In this document: positions 27,824 to 36,479 of the stretch, piece by piece | Numbering within the stretch: the stretch's first letter is position 1 | How the letters are laid out: the number at the start of each line of letters is the position of its first letter | Origin: Hymenobacter gummosus | Lineage (GTDB): Bacteria > Bacteroidota > Bacteroidia > Cytophagales > Hymenobacteraceae | Assembly: GCF_003970915.1 (NCBI RefSeq) | Contig: NZ_RXOF01000001.1 | Location: forward strand, 248,001 to 312,000 | Direction: 5' to 3' | DNA: 64,000 bases | Program-made: the position numbers and the translations under genes | The notes under the pieces: model-generated | Told to the model about the DNA's origin: nothing | Databases searched by the model: none | Seen by the model: the letters and a program-made list of their open reading frames with translations, nothing else

Positions 27824-28903
27824 TTAAGCAATGAGCTGATTCTCGTAATCAAAGGCCCGCAACTGCTGCTGCACGTACTGCTCAGCCTGCTCCAGGGCAT
27901 CGGCGGCCCCGTAGGCACCGGCTATGTAGCCACCGGCCGCTAAGGACGTGAACAGCCGGGCGCCCGCGTTTTCATCCAGCACCGGCTTGGCGGCGGGGCG
28001 CTCGGAGTCTTCGCGCAGCTGGCCCCGAATGGCACCGGCCAGATGGTTAGCATTGTCGCTGATGGCCACGGCCAGGGTTTCCATCAGGCTGAACGTGCGG
28101 GCCTGGTTGCTGGTGATGCGCCAGTTGAGCAGCGCGTGGGCCAGGGCCGGCATGTACCGCTCCCGCTCTTCGCGCGGCGCCAGCAGGCACGGACCGAAGG
28201 CATTGCGGGTTTCCGTCCAACCCAGGTCCTTCAGCTCGGTTAGTTTACTGGGGTGCAGCTCCGGCTCCAGCGTGTTGGTCGACACGCAAAACAACGTCCG
28301 CAAATCCACGCACACGTCGTACACGAACAGGCCCGAGGCGCGGGTGTGGTCCGGAATCCAGATGCGGTTGGGCAGGTTGCGCTTGGTCTTCAGCAGCAGT
28401 GCGTCCACGGCCTCTTGGTCTAGCTCGTTGCCGTTTTCGTCGCGCACGCGCACCGGATGCACCGCCGGGTGGGAGGTCCGGTCGAAGGTCAGGTTTTCGC
28501 GCTGCTGCTCCAGCCCGCCCAGCAGCGGGTGCAGGGGCCGCATGGCCGAAATGGACAGCGGCGAGCGGCGCTTGATGGTGAATTCGCCCGTTTCGGCCCG
28601 CATGTAGCCGCCCAGCAGCTGGTCCACGTGGCGCGGGTCGCAGGGCGACCAGGGCTCCTTCTGTTCAAACACCACGTCGTCCTTCTTGCCCTTCTTCACC
28701 TGCCAGTTGAAGGTGATGGGCGCGGGCGGTACGTTCAGGCCGCTGGTCAGCGCATCCATGATGCTGCGCTTCACCTGCTGCCCGCTCGAATAGGCTTGGT
28801 TGGTCCCGAATTGTGGGTCGCGGTAATACTTCTGGCCGTCTTGCACGGCAAAGACGGTGTGTTCGGCGTGACGCAGGCCGCGCAGGTAGAGGTAAGGCTT
28901 CAT
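27824..28903 (-). CDS. cas7: Cas7-like backbone subunit of the Cascade complex
   Basis: 359 residues starting KPYLYLRGLRHAEHTVFAV. Evidence for Cas7 is the RRM-like start, the segment SSGQQVKRSIMDAL corresponding to the conserved thumb/RNA-contact region, and its place between cas8 and cas4. It does not carry the common Csh2 or DevR/Cst2 start motifs, so it belongs to a divergent Cas7 branch. Multiple copies would coat the crRNA. It starts 12 bases after cas8 and is followed by a hairpin. The assignment rests on context more than on motifs. Confidence 0.8.
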   Translation of the reverse strand: MKPYLYLRGLRHAEHTVFAVQDGQKYYRDPQFGTNQAYSSGQQVKRSIMDALTSGLNVPPAPITFNWQVKKGKKDDVVFEQKEPWSPCDPRHVDQLLGGYMRAETGEFTIKRRSPLSISAMRPLHPLLGGLEQQRENLTFDRTSHPAVHPVRVRDENGNELDQEAVDALLLKTKRNLPNRIWIPDHTRASGLFVYDVCVDLRTLFCVSTNTLEPELHPSKLTELKDLGWTETRNAFGPCLLAPREERERYMPALAHALLNWRITSNQARTFSLMETLAVAISDNANHLAGAIRGQLREDSERPAAKPVLDENAGARLFTSLAAGGYIAGAYGAADALEQAEQYVQQQLRAFDYENQLIA

Positions 28904-28915
28904 CGGAAAAAGGAA

Positions 28916-30271
28916 TTAGGCGTGAGTGGTTTCAGCGGAAGCCAGCGCGGTGGCGCCTTGCCGGGCCACATAGCGGAAGCGGGTCAGAATGATGAACAGA
29001 GGGAAATTATCCACCGGCATCCCCATGATGTGGCGCACCACCTCATCGAACACGGAACAGTAAGGCTCCTCGGATTTGACGGTGCTCAGCAGGTCGGTTA
29101 GCTTCTCGATGAAGGCGGGCCGATGCTTTACGAATACCTGCTCCACTTGCTGATTCGCGTTGGTTTTGGCCCGTCCCGCGTTGCGGCCGTCGTCACGGTG
29201 AGCGAATTGGAGCAGCGCGTCGGCCAGGCGGTCGGCCACGCCGTAGAGTTCCTGATTGTTGAGCATGGCAATAATCCAGAGTTGGTAGATGTCCAGTTGA
29301 ATGCGGTCGGCTTCGGTTTTGGGGCTGATTTTGCGGTCCTTGCCCGGCATGTACTCCTGCAGCTTGGCCGGCTCGATGGCGGCTAGCCCGATGCTGCCCT
29401 GCTCGCAGGCGCGGGCAAAGCTGTAGTGCGTCTCGTAGAGCTTGCGCAACTGCTGCCAGTCGCGTACGGCCGGGGAGAGCTGAAACAGGCGCTGCGCCAG
29501 CTGGTGCAAGTCGTCGATTTGCTGCAGTTCCAGCGGCACGAAACCGATGGTACGGTTAGTCTGGGCTAAGCTGTACACATAGGCCGTGAGGCGACGTTGA
29601 TACCGTTGAGTTAAGGCGAACAGTACATCAATCCAGCGCTGCGTCGTGATAGAACTGCTACCATCCTTGGTGACTAAAGCCGCGTCAAAATGAAAATGGG
29701 CTGTAGGTTCGCTTGGATCAAAGTATTCGTCGAAGGCATGGGTGAGCCAGCGGCCGTTCCAGGTATCGATCTGGTTGCCTTTCAGGCCGGGGCGCTGGCT
29801 GAGGTAGGCGCGGTAGTGCGGCCAGCCTTCGTACAGCGTCCACAGCACGTCGTCTTCATCCAGCAGCAGCGACAGGCCGCCGCTGACGCCGATGCCCAGC
29901 GCCCCGCCAATCCACGAGCAGTAGATGTCGTCGGCGGCTACGACAGGGCCGACGCCCGAAACCTGGCCGGAAGTGGTGCCAGCCGTGCCGGCCGCCGGAA
30001 AGCCAACAACGAAGCTGGCATCGGGCGGCAGTTCCTGCACGTTGCGGTGCAGCTTTTCCAGTTGAATAGCAGCGGCCGAAGCCCCGCCGACCAAATCCTT
30101 CTGCGCTACTTTCTGCGCAAACGGCGAGTTCGGCACCCATTGCAAATACTTATCGTGGGCGAAGAACAGCGGGTGCAAGTGCTCATCGAAAAACTGCCTT
30201 GCCGACAAATCGTGGCCGGTGCGCTCGTTCCACAGCGTGAGGAAGCGCCGGCCGATATAGCTCGTGTACAT
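28916..30271 (-). CDS. cas8: Cas8-like large subunit (divergent, type I-B-like)
   Basis: 451 residues, no signal peptide. It begins MYTSYIGRRFLTLWNERTG. It contains a glycine-rich stretch CSWIGGALGIGVSGGLSLLLD (about 116-136), then a mostly helical C-terminal half with no zinc-finger cysteines. No family motif was recognised with certainty. The role as large subunit, which reads the PAM and recruits Cas3, is inferred from size, helical C-terminus and position between cas3 and cas7. It is shorter than many Cas8b proteins (500-700 residues). The gene follows cas3 by 11 bases and precedes cas7 by 12. Confidence 0.7.
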   Translation of the reverse strand: MYTSYIGRRFLTLWNERTGHDLSARQFFDEHLHPLFFAHDKYLQWVPNSPFAQKVAQKDLVGGASAAAIQLEKLHRNVQELPPDASFVVGFPAAGTAGTTSGQVSGVGPVVAADDIYCSWIGGALGIGVSGGLSLLLDEDDVLWTLYEGWPHYRAYLSQRPGLKGNQIDTWNGRWLTHAFDEYFDPSEPTAHFHFDAALVTKDGSSSITTQRWIDVLFALTQRYQRRLTAYVYSLAQTNRTIGFVPLELQQIDDLHQLAQRLFQLSPAVRDWQQLRKLYETHYSFARACEQGSIGLAAIEPAKLQEYMPGKDRKISPKTEADRIQLDIYQLWIIAMLNNQELYGVADRLADALLQFAHRDDGRNAGRAKTNANQQVEQVFVKHRPAFIEKLTDLLSTVKSEEPYCSVFDEVVRHIMGMPVDNFPLFIILTRFRYVARQGATALASAETTHA

Positions 30272-30282
30272 CGGTTACCGCG

Positions 30283-32451
30283 TTAGAGAAAGGAATCAGG
30301 TTCGATTAATTGCAGGCCCAGCAGTTCGTAGTCGGCCAGCTCCTGCGGCACCACGAAGGGGTTGCTGCCCAGCTCCAAACGGACATAATGTTGTCGGTTA
30401 CGGTTGAAGCGCAGGGTGCGCCAGCTCACTGGTATTTCCAGCTCGGTGCGCCGGTCCCAGGAAGTAGAGTCCGCCATGTACTCGTCCCGGTCAGCGGCCA
30501 GAATGCAGGTGGCCGACTCAATATCCAGCGCCTCGACCAGTACCGAGCGGCTGCGGTTGGTCAGGGCGCTAATTTCAGTGAGTTGCCCCTCGCGCCAGAC
30601 TACATGCGTGCTGATGTCGCTGACGGCCACCTCGGGGTACACGGTGTCGAGGTGGTGCTGCAAGTCACGCTCCGGCAGCAGGGCACCGTCGGGCAGTTGC
30701 GCGTAGCTGCGGGCCACCACGTCTGGGTCGTAGGGCAGGGTGCGCGGGGCTGGCTCCAGCACATGCACCGGGCGCAGGCGGCCGATGTTTTCGGTTGTGC
30801 GCCGCCGGTTCACGCGCCCGAAGCGCTGAATCAGTGCATCGAGTGGCGCGGCCTCGGTCAGCATCCGGTCGAAGCTGATGTCCAGACTGACTTCCACCAC
30901 CTGCGTCGATACCACGAAGCACGGGCCGGGCACGTCGTCAAAGTCCCGTTTCAGCTGCTCTTCCAGCTTGGCTCGGTCCTGCCGCCGAAAGCGGCTGTGC
31001 AGCAGCATGGCGCGGATGGCTGGGAAGCGGGCTTTCAAGCGCTGGTATTCGGCTTGGGCACCCAGTACGGTGTTGAAAATCACCAGCACCTTTTCGCCCG
31101 CCGCCAACGCTGCTTCCAGCAGGGCGTCGCAGCTGGCGGGCAGGGCGTCGGGGCTTGCTGGGTCGCGCGAAATTTTGTGGACTTCGTGGCGGTTGAACTC
31201 GTCCAGCACCGGGGCCGGCAGCCGCACTTCGTACACGGCCTCGGGGCCGCCCAGCCGGCGCAGTACTTCCTGGTACAGCGCCGTGGGCATGGTGGCCGTG
31301 CCCACGTGCAGCCGGCAGCCCACCTGCACCAGCACATCCACGATGGCCAGCACCATCGCCTGCGCCTGCTGCGCGTAGGTGTGGATTTCGTCCAGCACCA
31401 CGTCGCAGCCGCGCACGTCCAGCAGCACGCTTTCGTAGCCCGGCGTACCGAAGGCCACCGCCGCCAGCTGGTGGGGCGTCAGCACTTTCACGGCCGCGCC
31501 CACCTTGTCCTGCAGCAGCTTCTCGCTCACGTTGCGCCCGGAACGCCCCTCCACCAGCTTCGACATGGCGTGCCGCATCCGCAGGTGGCCGTTGGGCACC
31601 ATCCTGCGCACCCGGTCGAACAAGGCATTGATGGATGCCTGAAACGGTAGCGTGTAGAACACCCGCCCCCGGCAGCGCCGAAACAGGTAGTCGGTCTTGC
31701 CTGCTCCTGTGGGTGCAACCACCAAGGTGTGGGGCCGCAAGTCATCGGCCGGCACCTGCGACAACGGGTAGAGCGCGTTGTCCAAGCGCAGGAAGTTGCT
31801 CAGGTCGGGCTTCTCAAACAGGCCCGCGAGCTGGGGAGTGGTCTGGTGTTGCAGGGCCGAGGCGAAGTGGTCGGCCGCCATCAGCAGGCCCCGCCCTTCC
31901 GACCACTCACTGGCTTTGAAGCGGCTTTGGCAATACTTCACGGCGTAGCGGAGGGCCGCTTCCGCTTCCGCCCGTGCAATAGGGCGCGTGGGAATGCCCA
32001 GCGCGGCCAGCACTGCTAAGCCATCTGCTGACCACTGCTCCCAACCCAGCAGGTGGTCGGTCAGCCAGGGGCCGCCCTGCTTCTGCAAATCCAGGATGCC
32101 CCGCTCACGTGGGTCGTGGCGGATGGGTTTGTGGTGCGCTACCACCAACTCAATCAGCCCGTCCCAATCAGCCGCGTCGAATAAGGGCAAAAAGCCCAAC
32201 GACGACAGCTCGTGCCGGTGCGGAAACTGCTCGTGCGGCGGTAGCTCGTGGCCGTGGACTTTGTGCTGAAAATGGCCGTGGGCTTTGCCCAGGTCGTGCA
32301 GGGCGGCCCCTAGCCGCGCTAGGCGCACGTCGTAACCGAGGGCAATGGCAATGGCCTCGGCAGCGGCTACCACGTGCTGCGTGTGCTCCAGCAGCGTCAG
32401 GGCGCCGCCCCCACGGCCGGCGCTTTTGGCCAGAATTAGGGCCTGGCTCAT
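30283..32451 (-). CDS. cas3: CRISPR-associated nuclease/helicase Cas3 (HD plus DEAH-like helicase)
   Basis: 722 residues from the ATG at 32451, which overlaps the cas5 stop by four bases. The N-terminal HD nuclease has HTQHV, ALHDLGKAHGHFQ and a later HH pair in VAHHKPIRHD. The helicase follows with Walker A VAPTGAGKTDYLF, motif II VVLDEIHTY, motif III VGTATMPTAL, and motif VI ALIQRFGRVNRRR. It degrades target DNA after recruitment by Cascade. All core motifs are intact, so interference is probably active. The longer open frame upstream is not used. Confidence 0.96.
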   Translation of the reverse strand: MSQALILAKSAGRGGGALTLLEHTQHVVAAAEAIAIALGYDVRLARLGAALHDLGKAHGHFQHKVHGHELPPHEQFPHRHELSSLGFLPLFDAADWDGLIELVVAHHKPIRHDPRERGILDLQKQGGPWLTDHLLGWEQWSADGLAVLAALGIPTRPIARAEAEAALRYAVKYCQSRFKASEWSEGRGLLMAADHFASALQHQTTPQLAGLFEKPDLSNFLRLDNALYPLSQVPADDLRPHTLVVAPTGAGKTDYLFRRCRGRVFYTLPFQASINALFDRVRRMVPNGHLRMRHAMSKLVEGRSGRNVSEKLLQDKVGAAVKVLTPHQLAAVAFGTPGYESVLLDVRGCDVVLDEIHTYAQQAQAMVLAIVDVLVQVGCRLHVGTATMPTALYQEVLRRLGGPEAVYEVRLPAPVLDEFNRHEVHKISRDPASPDALPASCDALLEAALAAGEKVLVIFNTVLGAQAEYQRLKARFPAIRAMLLHSRFRRQDRAKLEEQLKRDFDDVPGPCFVVSTQVVEVSLDISFDRMLTEAAPLDALIQRFGRVNRRRTTENIGRLRPVHVLEPAPRTLPYDPDVVARSYAQLPDGALLPERDLQHHLDTVYPEVAVSDISTHVVWREGQLTEISALTNRSRSVLVEALDIESATCILAADRDEYMADSTSWDRRTELEIPVSWRTLRFNRNRQHYVRLELGSNPFVVPQELADYELLGLQLIEPDSFL

Positions 32452-33017
32452 CGTTCCAGCACGGGTTTGGCCACCGGATTGCCGCTGATTTCCAGCCGGC
32501 CGTACATGGGTGCTCCGTCGGCGAAGCGGTTGTACCCGACTAGAAAGGCACCGGGTTCCGCTCCTTCGGTGAAGCGTAGCTCGAATCCAGGCAGTCGCGC
32601 AAATTCCTCCTCGCTCATGGCTTGCCATCCGAGGGGTAGCAACACGTCTTCATTCCGGCACAGGCACAGGTGCTGGGACGCCGCCAGCACCGCCTCCGCC
32701 TCTGTCGCGAAACCCAAGTGTAGGAGGGGGTTCAGCATCACCCCGCGCACCAAAATGGCGCGTGGGCGACTCATCTGCTGCTTTTTCTTCTCGTGTATCC
32801 ACCCGCGCGGCTGCGTTTGTTCCTGCTGCATACTCAAGCCCATGTAGGTGAGTTTGTGTCGCAGGATGTGCGCTACGCCCAGCTTGCGTTTCATACCCTC
32901 TATCACAGAAGGAGTTAAAAACTGCTGGGAGTATGTTTCTCCGTCTCTAACAGCCGTCCAAGGCTTTAGATAACCGAATGGACCAGCGTAAGTAACTAGG
33001 TACACGTATTCAGGCAT
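32448..33017 (-). CDS. cas5: Cas5 subunit of the Cascade complex
   Basis: 189 residues with the Cas5 N-terminal signature VTYAGPFGYLKPW followed by ETYSQQFLTPSVIEGMKRKLG (RAMP fold with the conserved proline-rich loop). The second half shows the glycine and proline pattern expected of the end of a RAMP domain. Cas5 caps the 5' handle of the crRNA. It is the first gene of a tight block cas5-cas3-cas8-cas7. Its promoter region (33018-33184) is shared with the divergent small gene at 33185. No histidine pair suggests a processing role, and a separate Cas6 is present. Confidence 0.85.
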   Translation of the reverse strand: MPEYVYLVTYAGPFGYLKPWTAVRDGETYSQQFLTPSVIEGMKRKLGVAHILRHKLTYMGLSMQQEQTQPRGWIHEKKKQQMSRPRAILVRGVMLNPLLHLGFATEAEAVLAASQHLCLCRNEDVLLPLGWQAMSEEEFARLPGFELRFTEGAEPGAFLVGYNRFADGAPMYGRLEISGNPVAKPVLER

Positions 33018-33157
33018 CGATAATCAGTTTAAAGGCCAAAGTGGGAGCATTCAAGTGCTACAATGGTAGAGAATTTTATCTATTCTCCCATACGAGTACA
33101 TTTGGGAGTTCAGAAGAGGGCAGTAAAAATTTGTTATTATTCTGAGTAATCTGGTAA

Positions 33158-33165
33158 TACCTTTG
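33158..33165 (+). promoter_or_regulatory. Predicted -7 box of the small gene inside the cas locus
   Basis: TACCTTTG matches TAnnTTTG exactly and lies 19 bases upstream of the ATG at 33185. The nearest TTTG upstream (33130-33133) is 24 bases away, a little far. The same intergenic stretch has inverted TGGGAG/CTCCCA words near 33042, 33085 and 33112 that might be operator halves. Confidence 0.45.
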
Positions 33166-33184
33166 TAACGGTCCCGGGCGTGAT

Positions 33185-33595
33185 ATGACGGGAACCATAT
33201 TGAAATATACGGGGCCATTTGGGTCTTCCTCTCAATCGGACTGGCTGGAATCAGTTCATCAAGATTTACCAGAACAAAAGATTCTGGGACAACATTTTTT
33301 GACCACTAAACCTGATGTTCTGATGGACGACGCGTTCCAATTCGTTTATGCCTTGCATCTCAATGCGGCTATTTTGCAAGAGAAACAAGGGATTTTACCA
33401 CGTGAGTTGATGGCTTGTGTGGAAAGAATCCGACAAGCTTTTGAGCCAGTGCTTCATGGGCACCACGGCCAATTTGTATGTCCTTCACCTAAGCACCGAA
33501 AGCTATTGGTATCATTCGTTCGCATGGGTAACCGCGTCATTATTGTAGATGCCAAAGTGATTCGGCCAACCAGTTTCTACAAGAAAGCTGCGTAA
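33185..33595 (+). CDS. Unknown small protein encoded against the cas genes
   Basis: 136 residues, unrecognised. It is divergent from cas5 and convergent with cas6, whose stop is 2 bases away. It has its own TAnnTTTG box, and its GC content (mid-40s percent by eye) is far below that of the cas genes. The protein is soluble, with a C-terminal beta-strand pattern LLVSFVRMGNRVIIVDAK. Its N-terminus KYTGPFG followed later by GQHFLTTKP echoes the Cas5 start YAGPFG and QQFLTP, which may be chance or may reflect a Cas5-derived fragment. Regulator, accessory subunit, anti-CRISPR or unrelated cargo are all possible. Confidence 0.7.
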   Translation: MTGTILKYTGPFGSSSQSDWLESVHQDLPEQKILGQHFLTTKPDVLMDDAFQFVYALHLNAAILQEKQGILPRELMACVERIRQAFEPVLHGHHGQFVCPSPKHRKLLVSFVRMGNRVIIVDAKVIRPTSFYKKAA

Positions 33596-33597
33596 GC

Positions 33598-34263
33598 TCA
33601 TTCCAAAGCCCCGCAGCCCAGCCCCGTGCTATTGCCCACGCCCACGCACCAGGCAAAGCGAATCTGCTCGGCGGTGCCCGTGACGATGACCGGGCACTGG
33701 CTGGCGCGGCACTGCACCTTTTTGTAGCGGAACAGCTTGGTTTTGGCGCCGGGGTAGTCGCGGTCGAAGCGGACGGCGGCGCCCGCGTCATCGAGGCCGG
33801 CCTGGCGGAGCTTGTGGCGCAGCGTGGCCGTGAGCAACTCGTCGGTGCGCGGGTCGTGGTAGGTGAGGTGGTCGGCGGGCTTGCCGGGCTCGGTTTCCCA
33901 CTTCACGAACACTGGGCTGAGTACGCGAAACCACTGCTCCCCGTCCTGAAAATGAGGTGGCGTGAGGATACGGGCGTCGCGCACACGCAGGCCGGCGCCT
34001 AGGTCCGGCTCACGAATGACGCCGCCGACGAGAGCGTGGATCAGCTGCGGATCGTGGGCGGAGATGAACCAGTGAGCACCGTCGCGGAACCAGAGGCCAC
34101 CGCGCCCGCCCCGGCCGCCGCGCAGCCAGGAGAGGGAATAGAGCGAAAGGCCGTCGTGTAGGTCATCGTTGTGGCCGATCCAGCGGTGGAAAGCCCCTTT
34201 TAGCTCAGGCAGGTGGTCGAACGGGACGGAGCCGGAAGCGGTCAAGAACAAGGATAATCGCAT
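33598..34263 (-). CDS. cas6: CRISPR pre-crRNA endoribonuclease Cas6
   Basis: 221 residues from the ATG at 34263. It begins MRLSLFLTASGSVPFDHLPELKGAFHRWIG, typical of Cas6. It ends with the glycine-rich loop CVGVGNSTGLGCGALE that binds the repeat RNA in RAMP superfamily Cas6 proteins. A histidine near the N-terminus (H28 in FHRWIG) is a catalytic candidate. It cuts the repeat to leave an eight-base 5' handle. It is separated from cas5 by the plus-strand small gene, so it needs its own promoter, which was not identified with confidence. Confidence 0.9.
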   Translation of the reverse strand: MRLSLFLTASGSVPFDHLPELKGAFHRWIGHNDDLHDGLSLYSLSWLRGGRGGRGGLWFRDGAHWFISAHDPQLIHALVGGVIREPDLGAGLRVRDARILTPPHFQDGEQWFRVLSPVFVKWETEPGKPADHLTYHDPRTDELLTATLRHKLRQAGLDDAGAAVRFDRDYPGAKTKLFRYKKVQCRASQCPVIVTGTAEQIRFAWCVGVGNSTGLGCGALE

Positions 34264-34590
34264 TAACAAACGCAGGTTAGATATGAATCAACCCCGAAAG
34301 GCATCGCGCCAAGGTGCTTATAATTTTCTACAAATGCTAACTGGGTTGGCATAAAAAACACCTGCTCCTAGAGACTATTATTGACTGCTGGAACTGTAAT
34401 GGGCATTTCGCTGGCTTGCCTCCGCAACGCAGGTAGCCTGTAGAGCAAAAATGCTGTTTACGTGCTGTAACAGGCCTCTAATGCGCTAGGCCCATGTCCA
34501 CAAACCGCAATAGTAGGATTTAGCACAATACATTGTATCCTTGCCTGGCCGCGGAACGGTATGGCGTCTTGAGGGTACCTCGTTTTGCTT
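34264..34590. other. Intergenic region, no feature recognised
   Basis: 327 bases between cas6 and the decayed nuclease gene. It is relatively AT-rich near 34300-34380. No RNA gene, repeat or convincing promoter was found. A TAGCATTTG word on the minus strand near 34342 is one base away from a TAnnTTTG box and could serve cas6. Confidence 0.4.
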
Positions 34591-35758
34591 TTACCCTTGC
34601 AGCCGTCGTTGTTCCTGCTGGATAAACAGTTGCAGCTCGGTCCCGCTGGGTAGGCTGATGCGATATTTACTGACGAACAACTGCTAAGAAAGGCCTGCTG
34701 TGGCATAGCGCACCAACGTGTCGTTCTTCTGCGCGCACAGAATGATGCCAACGGGCGGATTGTCGCCTTCGCTCATTTCGTGCTCGCGGTAGTAATTCAG
34801 GTACACGTTCATCTGCCCAGCGTCAGCGTGGCTGAAGGCGCCGATTTTCAGCTCTACCAGCACATGGCATTTCAGCAAACGGTGGTAGAATACCAGATCG
34901 ACGTGGAGGTGCTCGTTATCGAAGGTCAGGCGCTTCTGCCGCGCCTCGAAGCAGAACCCGGGACCAAGCTCCAGCAGGAACGTCTGCAGGGCGTTTTGCG
35001 GCCGCCGGCCCCCGGCCAGGCGGTCAGACCAAGCTCCAGCAGGAACGTCTGCAGGTGATCTATAATGGCCTGCTCCAGGTCGCATTTCGCTGTAGCTGGC
35101 TCGTTGCTCCAGGCCCAGAAACTCCAGCACGCACCACATCGCCAACCTGCAGCGGCTGCGCACCCGTATGGTCAGCCAGTACTACCGCCTTATCCGTGGA
35201 TAGCCCTGTTCGCTCATACAGGGTGGATTGAATCGCTCGTTTAAGTTCTCGCACGGACCAATGGTTCTGCACGGCCTGCACTTCGTAGAACGCCCGTTGC
35301 AGGGGTGACTCAATGGCTACCAGCTCGATGAAATGCAAGAAACTCAGCCGCTGGAGAAGCATGGACCCCTCCATGCCGGACAGCGCAGCTGGTGCGGGCA
35401 ATTGGTCAGACACTGTCTGACCAATTGCCAGTAGAGGTAGCCCCGATGCCTGCAGCAGGGATGCTTGCGCGGTAAGCAGCTGCGGGTAAATGGAATAGAG
35501 TTGGCGGCACAGTTTCAGGTTCGTGTGGGAAAGGCCTGTCACCCCTTGGGCGCGTAGCGTCCGGGCAAGTTCCACCAACAACCGGTCGCCGTACGTCGCG
35601 CGGTCCCGACCGGCTTGCTCGTATTCGGCCAGATAATACCCCACCAACCAGTTGCGAGCCGTGAGCCAGTAGTTGACCTAATGCAGCGCGGCATGTTGCG
35701 CCGCGGTGTGGATCTGCGCGAGTTGAGCTGCGAGCGCAGGAAAGGTGGTGTCAGGCAT
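34591..35758 (-). pseudogene. DUF1016/YhcG-type PDDEXK nuclease, decayed
   Basis: Read in pieces, the minus strand gives a DUF1016 N-terminal domain (NYWLTARNWLVGYYLAEYEQ and VQNHWSVRELKRAIQS) and a C-terminal PDDEXK nuclease domain (GPGFCFEARQKRLTFDNEH, DLVFYHR, LLKCHVLVELKIG). The lesions are an in-frame TAG at 35678-35680, a duplicated 29-base segment (34962-34990 and 35027-35055) that shifts the frame by 65 bases, and an in-frame TAG at 34684-34686 before the true end QRRLQG at 34591. Intact relatives often sit in defence islands beside restriction-modification genes. This copy cannot make a full protein. Confidence 0.85.
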
Positions 35759-35782
35759 GGCCCCAAAGATACAGCCGCACCC

Positions 35783-36355
35783 CTAGTGGCTCACCAAGGC
35801 TTGCAAGTGCTTGCGATAGCGTTTGACGCTGGAGAGGCTGATACCGGTGAGGGCAACAGTTTCGGTAACCGATAGCCCTTTGTCCAGTGCTTTCTCCACT
35901 TTGGCCAGCTTGGCTGCGTCAAACCCCGCCGGACGGCCGATGTGCTTACCCTGGGCGGCCGCCGGCTGCTGGCCCGCCCGCGTTTTCTCCAGAATGCTCT
36001 CGCGGTCGTATTCGGCCAGGGCGGCGAAGATGGCCAGCATGAACTTGCCAGCCGGGGTGGTAGTATCAATGCTAAGGTCCAGCGCCTTAAAATGGATGCC
36101 GCGCTCGTGGAAGGAATGCACCAGGTGAATCACGTGGTCCCGGCTGCGGCCCAGGCGGAAGAATCGCGCCACCAGCACCGTGTCGCCTTCCCGCAACTGA
36201 CTCAGCATTTCGTCCAGCGCCGGCCGCTGGACACTCAGACCGGAGATCTTGTCCGGAAAAATCCGGTCACAGCCAGCTTTGGTCAGAATATCAAGTTGCG
36301 TATCCAGGTTCTGATCAACCGTGGACACGCGGGCGTAGCCGAATACTTTGTTCAT
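35783..36355 (-). CDS. Serine recombinase (resolvase/invertase family)
   Basis: 190 residues. The catalytic domain starts VFGYARVSTVDQNLDTQ with Ser11 as the nucleophile, followed by the arginine motif VARFFRLGRSRDH and the long E helix FMLAIFAALAEYDRESILEKTRAGQ. A C-terminal helix-turn-helix (SVTETVALTGISLSSVKRYRK) binds the recombination site. It is of the Tn3-resolvase or Pin size, not a large phage integrase. It is probably cargo of a past mobile element between the decayed nuclease gene and the IS1182-type element. Confidence 0.93.
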   Translation of the reverse strand: MNKVFGYARVSTVDQNLDTQLDILTKAGCDRIFPDKISGLSVQRPALDEMLSQLREGDTVLVARFFRLGRSRDHVIHLVHSFHERGIHFKALDLSIDTTTPAGKFMLAIFAALAEYDRESILEKTRAGQQPAAAQGKHIGRPAGFDAAKLAKVEKALDKGLSVTETVALTGISLSSVKRYRKHLQALVSH

Positions 36356-36479
36356 GGGTTCCGAAAGTCAGGATTATAAAGATAAAAGCCCATTTCTTTC
36401 TGGTTCTACTTCTCAGCCCTGATTTTTGGGGCAGTAGAGAGAAAATGAGCTACTTAGCGGAGTGGGTCTGAAAGTCATG

